From Clostridia bacterium (lineage in GTDB: Bacteria; Bacillota; Clostridia; Christensenellales; CAG-138): a DNA stretch of 32,985 nucleotides. Within the stretch, counting starts at the first letter, position 1. Each line of letters opens with the position of its first letter. The DNA is taken from positions 1-32,985 of the forward strand of contig JAFSHG010000001.1 in the NCBI GenBank assembly GCA_017440405.1, in the 5' to 3' direction. The translations under genes and the position numbers were made by a program. Below the pieces are notes generated by a model. It was given only the letters and a program-made list of their open reading frames with translations, had not been told where the DNA came from and did no database searches. Below are positions 24,205 to 31,373 of this stretch, piece after piece.

Positions 24205-25143
24205 TCAGTTCCACTCGTTTACATACACCGGCGCAGATACGCTGCACGAGCTGCAATCCAACTGTTTTGCACCCGCATACAGTTTGAGTTCATTAACCTC
24301 ACCATACTCTGCCGCCGTGAGGTACACGGCCTCATACACCGATTGAAACACGCCGTCGCCCAGCGTTGACATGGTTTCGGCTTCCTCTGAGAAGTTCACC
24401 ACTGCCACGCCGTCAGTTATCTCAGCCGAAATTATGTGTGTATCTTCCGGCAAACCGTTGTTTTGTGCGGCGGATTGCTTGCAGAACATATCCATTGCCT
24501 GTGAGAAGTTTGCCCCCTTGCTGCTGTAACCTGTCATGGGCAGGTTATAAACACAACGTGAATCGGGTACATAAAAGCTCACCGTGTATATATCAGTATT
24601 TGACATGGTTTCCATATCCGTCATCACGGGATTTAGCATGAAGGCACGCATCTCCTCATCCACTGCCGTGCCGTGGTGTAAACTCTCTTTTCTCTCACCG
24701 TCAAAAGTCATGCTCACCGTTTCTATACTTTCAAACTCGGTGAGTGTATTCACCACGCTTTGCAGGAAAATCTGCTCCGCCTCGGCGTTTGGAAGCATGG
24801 GCATGTTCTGTACATCCAGTTTTGCGTTTCCGTCACCGTCGATTTTAAGTTCAAACCCTGTGCCTTCGGGGATTACAGTCTGCACTCCTCTCCTCAGTGC
24901 CTCATTGGAATTTTCGTCGGATGCCACCAAGTATGACAGCGCACATGCGGCAATACCTTCTTCCCAAGGTATCTGACGCATCACGGGGATAATGTATCCC
25001 TCGTCCGTGGCGTAATACAAAACCGTCTCACGGAGCGAACCGCCCAACATGCCTTCGTCTTCCGTAATGGGTACGGTGTTTTCGTGACTGCAACTGCAAA
25101 ATAATAATATGGAAACAAATATAACTAAAAATAAGCGACGCAT
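24205..25143 (-). CDS. Lipoprotein with two GerMN domains
   Basis: The 312-residue protein starts with a lipoprotein signal (MRRLFLVIFVSILLFCSCS; probable lipidated Cys18, although the box is imperfect). Two GerMN-type domains follow. The first (about 40-165) contains ETVLYYATDEGYIIPV and IPEGTGF; the second (about 180-300) contains IYTVSFYVPD, GLPEDTHIISAEITDGVAVVNFSEE and a final LKLYAGAK. GerMN domains occur in GerM of spore formation and in other envelope lipoproteins, so an outer-surface or sporulation-linked role is likely, without direct evidence. ATG 25143 is chosen because GGAGG sits seven bases upstream. The start codon lies inside an 11-bp inverted repeat. Confidence 0.85.
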   Translation of the reverse strand: MRRLFLVIFVSILLFCSCSHENTVPITEDEGMLGGSLRETVLYYATDEGYIIPVMRQIPWEEGIAACALSYLVASDENSNEALRRGVQTVIPEGTGFELKIDGDGNAKLDVQNMPMLPNAEAEQIFLQSVVNTLTEFESIETVSMTFDGERKESLHHGTAVDEEMRAFMLNPVMTDMETMSNTDIYTVSFYVPDSRCVYNLPMTGYSSKGANFSQAMDMFCKQSAAQNNGLPEDTHIISAEITDGVAVVNFSEEAETMSTLGDGVFQSVYEAVYLTAAEYGEVNELKLYAGAKQLDCSSCSVSAPVYVNEWN

Positions 25144-25200
25144 AACAGCACCTCCAATACTTGTGTTATAGAGTATTCGGTAAAAAGCACTGTTATGCGT
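25138..25200 (-). promoter_or_regulatory. Hairpin masking the start of the GerMN gene
   Basis: On the - strand ACGCATAACAG (25200-25190) pairs perfectly with CTGTTATGCGT (25148-25138), and the second arm contains the ATG. An inner stem, AATACT/AGTATT, lies in the 41-base loop just before the ribosome-binding site GGAGGT. This predicts translation control at the start codon. Confidence 0.55.
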
Positions 25201-25221
25201 GTTGATAGGCATATATGTTAA

Positions 25222-26448
25222 TTATAAAACACCTATATCCACATCTCCGTCCGAAAAGGTGATTGTACCCGTTTTTTCCTCCCTCAATCGCTTTGCGGTA
25301 GAAATGATGCTTCCGTCCTTGTCACGCACAGCGGCAAACCCCCTCAGAAGAGTTCCTGCGGGTGAAAACGCCTCCGTAGTTACTATGTGTTTTTCAAGTT
25401 CCGTTTCTGCTGCTGTAAGGCGCATCTGCACGGTGTCGCATATCCCCTGCCCCATTTGAGATAAGCGCAACTCATACATGTTTATCATGTTTTCGGGATT
25501 TGTGAGAGTTTGTGCCGTGAGATTAAGCTGACGTTCATTTTGCAAAAATACGTCCGTTACATATGATTTTATCTGTACCGCATATCTGTCCAATGAGCCG
25601 CATATTTCATCAAAAATCGGTACGGCAAGCTCTGCTGCGGCAGAAGGTGTGGGCGCACGCATATCCGCCACAAAATCCGTCACGGAATAGTCCGTCTCAT
25701 GTCCCACAGCCGATATCACGGGAGTTTTACATGCAAAAACAGCTCTTGCAAGTGATTCGTCATTGAAGCACTGCAAATCCTCCATGCTTCCGCCGCCCCT
25801 GCCCAGTATTATCACATCGGCAAGTCCCGATTTATCCAGAATCTCCAAGGCAGAGATAATCTCCCTCGGTGCATCCTTTCCCTGTACACTGCACGGTGAG
25901 AGTATGATATTCATGGTGGGGAAACGTCTTTTTATAACGTTTGCAATATCGTGCAACACAGCTCCCGAGCGTGATGTCACCACGCCCACCGTCTTTGGCA
26001 GATACGGCAGAGGCTTTTTATGCTCTGCGTCAAACAGCCCTTCACTCTCTAATTTCGCTTTCATCTGCAAGAATGCCAGATACAGTTCGCCGTCGCCCAC
26101 CCCGTGCATACTCTGTGCATACAGTTGGAACTGTCCCTCTTTGGAGTACAGTGTGGCATGGCCCGATATAATAACTCGCATTCCGTCTTTCGGAGAGAAA
26201 TTCAGACCGTCCGCATACCCCTTGAACATCACACAGCGCACGGACGATGCATCGTCTTTTAATGAAAAATAACAGTGACCCGATGTGTAATACCGTTTGA
26301 AACCGCTTATTTCGCCCTCCACTGTTACATTTTTCAGTACCCTGTCAGACGAAAGTAATTTTTCTGCATAGAAATTCAGTTCCGAAACCGATATGGCATC
26401 GGAGTTTTGAGGCAAAACAGATTTACTTTCAAAAAAATTACTGCTCAT
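25222..26448 (-). CDS. xseA: Exodeoxyribonuclease VII large subunit
   Basis: XseA is the catalytic subunit of a single-strand-specific exonuclease. The 408-residue protein has the N-terminal OB fold (ISVSELNFYAEKLL, VEGEISGFKRYYTSGHCYFSLKD) and the nuclease domain with VVTSRSGAVLHDI, LGRGGGSMEDLQCFNDE and ISAVGHETDYSVTDFVADMRAPTPSAAAEL. A helical C-terminal arm and a short terminal beta motif (GTITFSDGDVDIGV) complete it. Length is normal. The start codon ATG 26448 has no visible ribosome-binding site and directly follows a terminator-like hairpin behind nusB. The small subunit gene xseB, usually next, is absent here; the GerMN gene takes its place. Confidence 0.95.
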   Translation of the reverse strand: MSSNFFESKSVLPQNSDAISVSELNFYAEKLLSSDRVLKNVTVEGEISGFKRYYTSGHCYFSLKDDASSVRCVMFKGYADGLNFSPKDGMRVIISGHATLYSKEGQFQLYAQSMHGVGDGELYLAFLQMKAKLESEGLFDAEHKKPLPYLPKTVGVVTSRSGAVLHDIANVIKRRFPTMNIILSPCSVQGKDAPREIISALEILDKSGLADVIILGRGGGSMEDLQCFNDESLARAVFACKTPVISAVGHETDYSVTDFVADMRAPTPSAAAELAVPIFDEICGSLDRYAVQIKSYVTDVFLQNERQLNLTAQTLTNPENMINMYELRLSQMGQGICDTVQMRLTAAETELEKHIVTTEAFSPAGTLLRGFAAVRDKDGSIISTAKRLREEKTGTITFSDGDVDIGVL

Positions 26449-26490
26449 AAAATAAAAATGCGCATGTGCGTTTTATTTAACATGCGCTCA
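26449..26490 (-). terminator. Terminator-like hairpin between nusB and xseA
   Basis: On the - strand GCGCATGT (26487-26480) pairs with ACATGCGC (26467-26460) around a 12-base loop, followed by ATTTTTATTTTA. The T-tract ends at the xseA start codon, so xseA must be read by passage through this signal or from a promoter I cannot see. Confidence 0.7.
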
Positions 26491-26495
26491 GATGA

Positions 26496-26939
26496 TTACC
26501 TGTTTTTCATATCCTTTATGAATGCACTCAACACCGCATTCACATACGAATATTTCTTTTCGTCCGAATACTGCTTTGTGAGTTCCACCGCTTCGTCCAC
26601 CACAGCTCCCTGCGGCACATCGGGCGTATATATGAGTTCAAAAAGTGCTATTCGGAGTATGGTAAGCTCTATCTTTGAAATGGTATTCGTGGACCACTCG
26701 TTCAGATAGTCGTTCAGTTGCTCGTCTATCTCTTCAATGTGTGCTTCAACACCGTCTATAAGAGTTTGTGCAAAAGCTATATCCGCATCGCTCCTGCGCT
26801 GCATTATCTTATCGAAATTCTCCGTGCCTGCATATGAAATATCGACCGTTTCGTCGTAGGTTGCATTTCCGCCCAGTAATCTTGCAAAAGCAATCTTCAT
26901 TGCAATTTCCCTGGATACATGTCTCATTGTCTTTGCCAT
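26496..26939 (-). CDS. nusB: Transcription antitermination factor NusB
   Basis: NusB binds boxA RNA with NusE/S10 and supports rRNA antitermination. The 147-residue protein has the usual helical fold: an N-terminal SREIAMKIAFARLLG segment and the C-terminal signature ISKIELTILRIALFELIY...VDEAVELTKQYSDEKKYSYVNAVL (written here with a gap). Length is typical. ATG 26939 has GAGGT eight bases upstream. It is the last gene of the Asp23-AmaP-DUF2273-NusB unit, an arrangement common in clostridia. Confidence 0.94.
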   Translation of the reverse strand: MAKTMRHVSREIAMKIAFARLLGGNATYDETVDISYAGTENFDKIMQRRSDADIAFAQTLIDGVEAHIEEIDEQLNDYLNEWSTNTISKIELTILRIALFELIYTPDVPQGAVVDEAVELTKQYSDEKKYSYVNAVLSAFIKDMKNR

Positions 26940-26956
26940 TTATAATTACCTCGGTA

Positions 26957-27157
26957 TCAGTCGTCTCCCAATTTGTCCTTGTTGTTTTTCTTTTTATCCA
27001 ACATAGCACCCACATACACACACACACCGGCCACTATGGTGAGAAGCAATGTGCGCCAAAATCCTATCTCAAAGCATAAAAGAACATACAAAATACCTGC
27101 TGCCGCAAGAATTATAGCCCACTTATGTTCGCTCAAAAACCCCTTAAACTGTTCCAT
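26957..27157 (-). CDS. Small DUF2273-type membrane protein
   Basis: This 66-residue protein has two hydrophobic helices (about 12-30 and 34-50) and a charged tail (LDKKKNNKDKLGDD). Its size, topology and place between amaP and nusB match the DUF2273 proteins that accompany Asp23/Gls24-family genes. Its function is unknown; it probably sits in the membrane with AmaP. GGGAGGT lies just before ATG 27157. Confidence 0.82.
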   Translation of the reverse strand: MEQFKGFLSEHKWAIILAAAGILYVLLCFEIGFWRTLLLTIVAGVCVYVGAMLDKKKNNKDKLGDD

Positions 27158-27169
27158 AATTACCTCCCG

Positions 27170-27727
27170 TTATGCATTCTTCTTTGCCTTATACGGCAGT
27201 ATTATAACTTTTACTTGCTTCAACACTATTCCCGTTTGCCCCTCTATGGAAGCGCAAAGCTCACGTTTGAGCTCGTCCGCAGCATTCAAAAGCGCTGTAT
27301 CCGCCTGAGGTCTTATTCTGATATACATGGAAATATCATTGCCCGATTTTTCCACATCCGCAGTGCAGTCCTCCACAAATCTGAAAGACATACATTTTTT
27401 CTTTGCCATCATGCGCAGAGCTTCAAATGTTATCTCAGACGTACCGGGCTCATGAGTGTTGAGTAAAACCGTATCATTGCGGTTTATCAGACGATATTTG
27501 GATGCACGGCTCACGATTATGAGCAGGCTTGTCCCCACTATGAGAGTAAGCACAATGAAAAATACCGCACAAAGCGTTTCCAAACTGTCATTGCGCAAGT
27601 TAAAGGTCAGTATGCCGTCAAAATACGGTATGCTAACCTTCACAAACTCCGCAAGAATAGTAATCACGCTCGCTGCAAAATTCAAAAGTGCAAGCAATAC
27701 AAGCAAAATTTTATCCGATGTTCTCAT
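27170..27727 (-). CDS. amaP: Alkaline-shock membrane anchor protein AmaP
   Basis: AmaP tethers Asp23-family proteins to the cell membrane in Gram-positive bacteria. The 185-residue protein has two transmembrane helices (about 7-30 and 50-75) separated by a short external loop, then a cytoplasmic domain with Asp23-like strands (EITFEALRMMAKKK, SMYIRIRPQAD, KVIILPYK). ATG 27727 has AAAGGAGA upstream; the longer frame to 27754 begins inside the previous intergenic space without a binding site. It lies 30 bases after the Asp23-family gene. Confidence 0.86.
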   Translation of the reverse strand: MRTSDKILLVLLALLNFAASVITILAEFVKVSIPYFDGILTFNLRNDSLETLCAVFFIVLTLIVGTSLLIIVSRASKYRLINRNDTVLLNTHEPGTSEITFEALRMMAKKKCMSFRFVEDCTADVEKSGNDISMYIRIRPQADTALLNAADELKRELCASIEGQTGIVLKQVKVIILPYKAKKNA

Positions 27728-27757
27728 GATATTTCTCCTTTCGGAATACGGCAAAAA

Positions 27758-28141
27758 CTACTTTGCTTTCTTCTCCTCCTCAAAATTCACGCCCTGTACC
27801 ACCACGTTTACGGATTTCACGCAAAGTCCCGTCATGGTTTCCACAGCTTCCTTCACTTCTCTCTGTACAGCCACGCATGTGTCCTGAATTTTTGTATCAT
27901 ACTTCACAGCCACATTTATCGTGATATCCACATCGGGTTCTGCAATTTCGGTTTTTACACCTTTTTTGAAATTCTTAAAACCCAAAAGTTGCACTATGCC
28001 GTCTGTTATTCCGCCCGTCATGCCTGCTATGCCTTCCACTTTCAAAGCAGCTATTCCTGCAATGGTGGATACCACATCCGGGGAAAATATGACGCTGCCG
28101 CCATCATAATTTATCATATTCATTTCATTGGACTCTGACAT
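27758..28141 (-). CDS. Asp23/Gls24 family envelope-stress protein
   Basis: The 127-residue soluble protein has the family core GGSVIFSPDVVSTIAGIAA, EGIAGMTGG, VDITINVAVKYDTKIQDTC and VKSVNVVVQGV. Asp23-family proteins form membrane-associated assemblies held by AmaP and are linked to cell-envelope homeostasis. ATG 28141 has AGGAGG seven bases upstream. It is the first gene of the asp23-amaP-DUF2273-nusB operon and has an extended -10 promoter at 28193. Confidence 0.93.
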   Translation of the reverse strand: MSESNEMNMINYDGGSVIFSPDVVSTIAGIAALKVEGIAGMTGGITDGIVQLLGFKNFKKGVKTEIAEPDVDITINVAVKYDTKIQDTCVAVQREVKEAVETMTGLCVKSVNVVVQGVNFEEEKKAK

Positions 28142-28192
28142 ATAAGCCTCCTAAACCAAGTTTTATCAGTCTAACCATCCTTTTATCAACTC

Positions 28193-28221
28193 ATTATAAC
28201 AGATTTTCTCCTCTTTGGGAA
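28193..28221 (-). promoter_or_regulatory. Extended -10 promoter of the Asp23-nusB operon
   Basis: On the - strand TATAAT (28198-28193) is preceded by TG one base before it, and a weak TTCCCA (28221-28216) stands 17 bases upstream. The box lies within a 17-base sequence (28191-28207) that recurs exactly at 28928-28944 upstream of spoIIIAH. Confidence 0.7.
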
Positions 28222-28252
28222 CTGTTATTTTTATCTTTTTATAATATATAAT

Positions 28253-28756
28253 CTACCTTTGCACGCTGATTTTAATGTTTTGAGCAGGTTCACCTGTTTC
28301 ACGCATGACTATATCGAGTATTTGTGCCACATGTTTATCATTGAGTTCGTCCGTATTTACCACCACGTTCACGGAACCTTTATGGAAAGTGACGGCAGCG
28401 TCAGTAAAGCCCTTAGCCCGTATTGCGCTTTCAATCATGAGCTCCGATTCCATGCAGGACACAATTTCCAGTTTTTGTGCATTGGCTTCTTTTTCCGTTT
28501 CGCTGTCCGTGTTTTCGTCTGCGAGTATGGATTCCAGATACTCAATCTCCTTTTCCCTCACACTGTCCCTGTTATCACGAAAAGCCGTGTAATAATCCAC
28601 GTTTGAAATCACGGCGGTATCTGCGTCCGATGTTCCTAAGCCCGATGCATTGTCTTTTTTCTCTTTTCCGCTCACATTTATAACAACGGCTATCACAAAG
28701 AGAATGAGTATAGCAGCTATTGTTATGTTGCGTTTGTTAAATAAGTTCTTGTTCAT
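28253..28756 (-). CDS. spoIIIAH: Stage III sporulation protein AH (SpoIIIAH)-like
   Basis: SpoIIIAH is the mother-cell half of the SpoIIQ-SpoIIIAH channel during engulfment. The 167-residue protein has a short cytoplasmic start (MNKNLFNKRN), one transmembrane helix (about 11-28), a charged linker with helix-forming repeats, and a C-terminal ring-forming domain (about 95-167: MIESAIRAKGFTDAAVTF, VNVVVNTDELNDKHVAQI). Size and order match the family. ATG 28756 lies nine bases behind AAAGGAG; an upstream ATG overlaps that site. The other spoIIIA genes normally found just upstream (AA to AG) are absent: the next gene is divergent. Whether the organism sporulates is therefore open. Confidence 0.85.
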   Translation of the reverse strand: MNKNLFNKRNITIAAILILFVIAVVINVSGKEKKDNASGLGTSDADTAVISNVDYYTAFRDNRDSVREKEIEYLESILADENTDSETEKEANAQKLEIVSCMESELMIESAIRAKGFTDAAVTFHKGSVNVVVNTDELNDKHVAQILDIVMRETGEPAQNIKISVQR

Positions 28757-28902
28757 AAAATTCATCTCCTTTTCGTTTAGTTCAATATATGCGTATCTGT
28801 TCATAATAGTACAGGCAAAAGCCAAGTCCGAAAAACTTTTTTCTCTCTGCATTTTTAGTCAAAACCGTATGTACTTTTGGGTAAGACCGTACTTTTTTTG
28901 TG

Positions 28903-28944
28903 TTGACACGAGAGTGGAATTGTTATATCATTATAACAGATTTT
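28903..28944. promoter_or_regulatory. Overlapping divergent promoters with a palindrome
   Basis: On the + strand TTGACA (28903-28908) and TATCAT (28926-28931), 17 bases apart, point at the membrane-protein gene. On the - strand TG-n-TATAAT (28935-28930) points at spoIIIAH. The two -10 boxes overlap, so RNA polymerase could occupy only one at a time. TGTTATA-TCAT-TATAACA (28921-28938) is a perfect inverted repeat across both boxes and may be an operator. Confidence 0.6.
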
Positions 28945-28960
28945 TGCGGAGGTAGTGCAT

Positions 28961-29473
28961 ATGAGCGAACAGCAAAATATTAAGTCACCCACGTCATCTT
29001 TTTTGAATATGCAAACAAACATCCTTGCAGCACTTGTTCTTATTGTTCCTGCGCTGTTTGCATGGATTCCGCTCGTGGGTTTCTTTGCATGGATTATACC
29101 CATGGTGGTTTTCATTGCAGAGAATAAGAGCAATTTTGTAAGATACTGTGCGGCAGAGTCATTTTGCATAGGCATCTTGCGACTGGTGTTTGATGTGGTA
29201 TTCAACAGCATCAGAAATATGGCTTTGCGCACGGCAGCACTCTATGGTTCAAACCCCGAGTATGTGTCATTTTGGGGAGCTGTGCAAAATCCCGGAAATG
29301 TCGCACTCGTAATGGGCAATATCATAGCAGTAATACTCACACTTATATGTGCGCTTGCAGCACTTCTTGCATTCAGTAAAAAACTCGTGCGCCTGCCTCT
29401 TGTATCGGGCGTTGCGGATTTCATGACACGGGAGCTCAGACCCCGTTTTAAACACATCACATATAACAATTGA
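28961..29473 (+). CDS. Multi-pass membrane protein, unknown function
   Basis: This is a 170-residue protein with about four hydrophobic segments (approximately 18-33, 34-50, 62-80 and 112-135). The first pair is arranged like the small DUF4870/Tic20-type proteins (WIPLVGFFAWIIPMVVFIAENKSNFVRYCAAESF, written in family order). The family assignment is tentative and the role unknown. ATG 28961 is preceded by GGAGG at eight bases; a GTG at 28955 is less likely. pepF starts 18 bases after its stop, so the two are probably co-transcribed from the TTGACA promoter at 28903. Confidence 0.75.
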   Translation: MSEQQNIKSPTSSFLNMQTNILAALVLIVPALFAWIPLVGFFAWIIPMVVFIAENKSNFVRYCAAESFCIGILRLVFDVVFNSIRNMALRTAALYGSNPEYVSFWGAVQNPGNVALVMGNIIAVILTLICALAALLAFSKKLVRLPLVSGVADFMTRELRPRFKHITYNN

Positions 29474-29491
29474 TTATTCAGGAGGTAAAAA

Positions 29492-31297
29492 ATGGCAGAA
29501 CAGAAAAAAGTATTAAAGCGCAGCGAAGTACCCAAAGAGTACACATGGGCAACGGAGCATTTTTATGCCACGGACGAACTTTGGTATGCAGACTTGGAAG
29601 CACAGCAGTGCTTGGGTGCTGAAATGGAAAGTTTCCGCAACACACTTAATACAAGCGGCAAACGCCTGTATGAGTATTTTGTATTCTGTGATAAACTGAA
29701 TCAGAAGTTTGAGTTCTTGGCAAACTATGCCCTGAGAAAGAGCGATGAGGACACTTCAAACAGCAAGTATCAGGAGATGCGCAGTAAAGTTATGAGCTTT
29801 ATCGTGGATATAGAGAGCAAAGCGGCTTTTGCAACTCCCGAAATTTTGGCTATCGAAGACTCCGTTTTGGAAGGTTTTTACAAGGAATGTCCCGAGCTTA
29901 AATTATACGAGCGTCATCTCACAAAGATACGCCGTCAAAAAGCACATGTGCTTTCCGATGCAGAGGAGAGAATCCTTGCAGCAGCAGGCGAAATTTCAAG
30001 CGCACCGAATCAGATAGGTTCGGTATTCAGAAATGCCGACTTGAAGTTCCCGAATGTTTCAGATTCCGAGGGCAAATCACATCAGCTCACACAGGGTTCT
30101 TTCATACCTCTCATGCAGGGCAATGACAGAGGCTTGCGCAAAAACGCATTTGAAACATTCTACGGTGTTTTTGAAGGTTTCCGCAACACCACGGCAGCAT
30201 TTTTGGACGCTCAGGTACGTCAGCTCATGTTCTATGCCAAGGCACGCAAGTACAACAGCACGCTGGAAGCGTCACTGGACAACACCGAAGTTCCCGTTAC
30301 CGTGTACCATAACCTCATAAAGACGGTAAACGACAACATGAAATACATGCACAAGTATATGAAACTCCGCAAGAAAATCATGGGTGTTGACGAACTTCAC
30401 ATGTACGATATCTATACCAATATGGTAGAGGATGCAGAAAAAGAAATCAGTTTTGAAGAAGCAAAAGCTACATGTTTGGAAGGACTTGCCCCCTTGGGTG
30501 AAAAATATCTGGACATGCTGCGTGAGGGCTTCTCCAATCGTTGGATAGACGTGTATGAAAACGAGGGCAAGCGCGGCGGTGCATATTCATCGGCAGGCGA
30601 TCCCCACCCGTTCGTGCTTTTGAACCACAAGGACACGCTGGACTCCATGTTCACTCTTGCTCATGAGATGGGTCACGCTCTGCATACCTATCATTCTAAC
30701 TTGCATCAGCCCCCTGTATATAAGGAGTATGTGATATTCGTAGCCGAGGTTGCGTCCACATGTAATGAAGTGTTGCTCATGAGACATTTGCTCTCAAAGA
30801 CTCAGGATAAGCAAGGCAGAGCATACCTCATAAATTACTTCTTGGAGCAGTTCCGCACCACGCTTTACCGTCAAACCATGTTTGCCGAGTTTGAGCTTCG
30901 CATGAACGAGATAGCAGAAGCAGGCGGAAGCCTTACTGCCGACACTCTCTGCAATGAGTACTACAAGCTAAACAAGAAATACTATGGCGATGACATGGTG
31001 GTGGATGATTACATCAAGTATGAGTGGGAGCGTATACCGCACTTCTTCTTCAATTACTATGTATTCCAGTATGCTACCGGATTCTCTGCTGCTGTTGCAA
31101 TCGCAAACAGAATACTTTCAGAGGGTCAGCCCGCTGTGGATGATTACTTGAAGTTCTTAAGTTCCGGCTCATCACAAGACCCCATCTCACTCCTCAAAAT
31201 CGCAGGCGTGGATATGACAACCGCAAAACCCGTAGAAGATGCTCTGAAACTCTTTGGTGAACTCATCGACGAAATGGATGAGCTTATGAGCAAATAA
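29492..31297 (+). CDS. pepF: Oligoendopeptidase F (M3B zinc metallopeptidase)
   Basis: PepF degrades oligopeptides of about 7-17 residues in the cytoplasm. The 601-residue protein has the N-terminal helical oligopeptidase domain and the M3 zinc motif HEMGHALH near residue 390, with the downstream Glu-containing helix (VAEVASTCNEVLL) supplying the third ligand. The C-terminal block PHFFFNYYVFQYATGFSAA is also diagnostic. Length matches the family. ATG 29492 has GGAGG at six bases. A strong terminator follows. Confidence 0.96.
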   Translation: MAEQKKVLKRSEVPKEYTWATEHFYATDELWYADLEAQQCLGAEMESFRNTLNTSGKRLYEYFVFCDKLNQKFEFLANYALRKSDEDTSNSKYQEMRSKVMSFIVDIESKAAFATPEILAIEDSVLEGFYKECPELKLYERHLTKIRRQKAHVLSDAEERILAAAGEISSAPNQIGSVFRNADLKFPNVSDSEGKSHQLTQGSFIPLMQGNDRGLRKNAFETFYGVFEGFRNTTAAFLDAQVRQLMFYAKARKYNSTLEASLDNTEVPVTVYHNLIKTVNDNMKYMHKYMKLRKKIMGVDELHMYDIYTNMVEDAEKEISFEEAKATCLEGLAPLGEKYLDMLREGFSNRWIDVYENEGKRGGAYSSAGDPHPFVLLNHKDTLDSMFTLAHEMGHALHTYHSNLHQPPVYKEYVIFVAEVASTCNEVLLMRHLLSKTQDKQGRAYLINYFLEQFRTTLYRQTMFAEFELRMNEIAEAGGSLTADTLCNEYYKLNKKYYGDDMVVDDYIKYEWERIPHFFFNYYVFQYATGFSAAVAIANRILSEGQPAVDDYLKFLSSGSSQDPISLLKIAGVDMTTAKPVEDALKLFGELIDEMDELMSK

Positions 31298-31319
31298 AAC
31301 TCGCATCATTCATAAGATA

Positions 31320-31356
31320 AAGGGAGAAACAAAATCAGTTTCTCCCCTTCTTTTAC
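31320..31356 (+). terminator. Rho-independent terminator of pepF
   Basis: GGGAGAAAC (31322-31330) and GTTTCTCCC (31338-31346) form a 9-bp stem with a 7-base loop, followed by CTTCTTTT. The A/T flanks may also let it stop the convergent gene ending at 31374. Confidence 0.88.
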
Positions 31357-31373
31357 CAATAGCTGCTCCAAAC

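Noticed and set aside
23883-24287. A 134-codon + strand frame across the kinase upstream region.
   Set aside because: It crosses both hairpin blocks, the - strand promoter and a terminator, has no binding site or promoter, and the translation looks like non-coding sequence.
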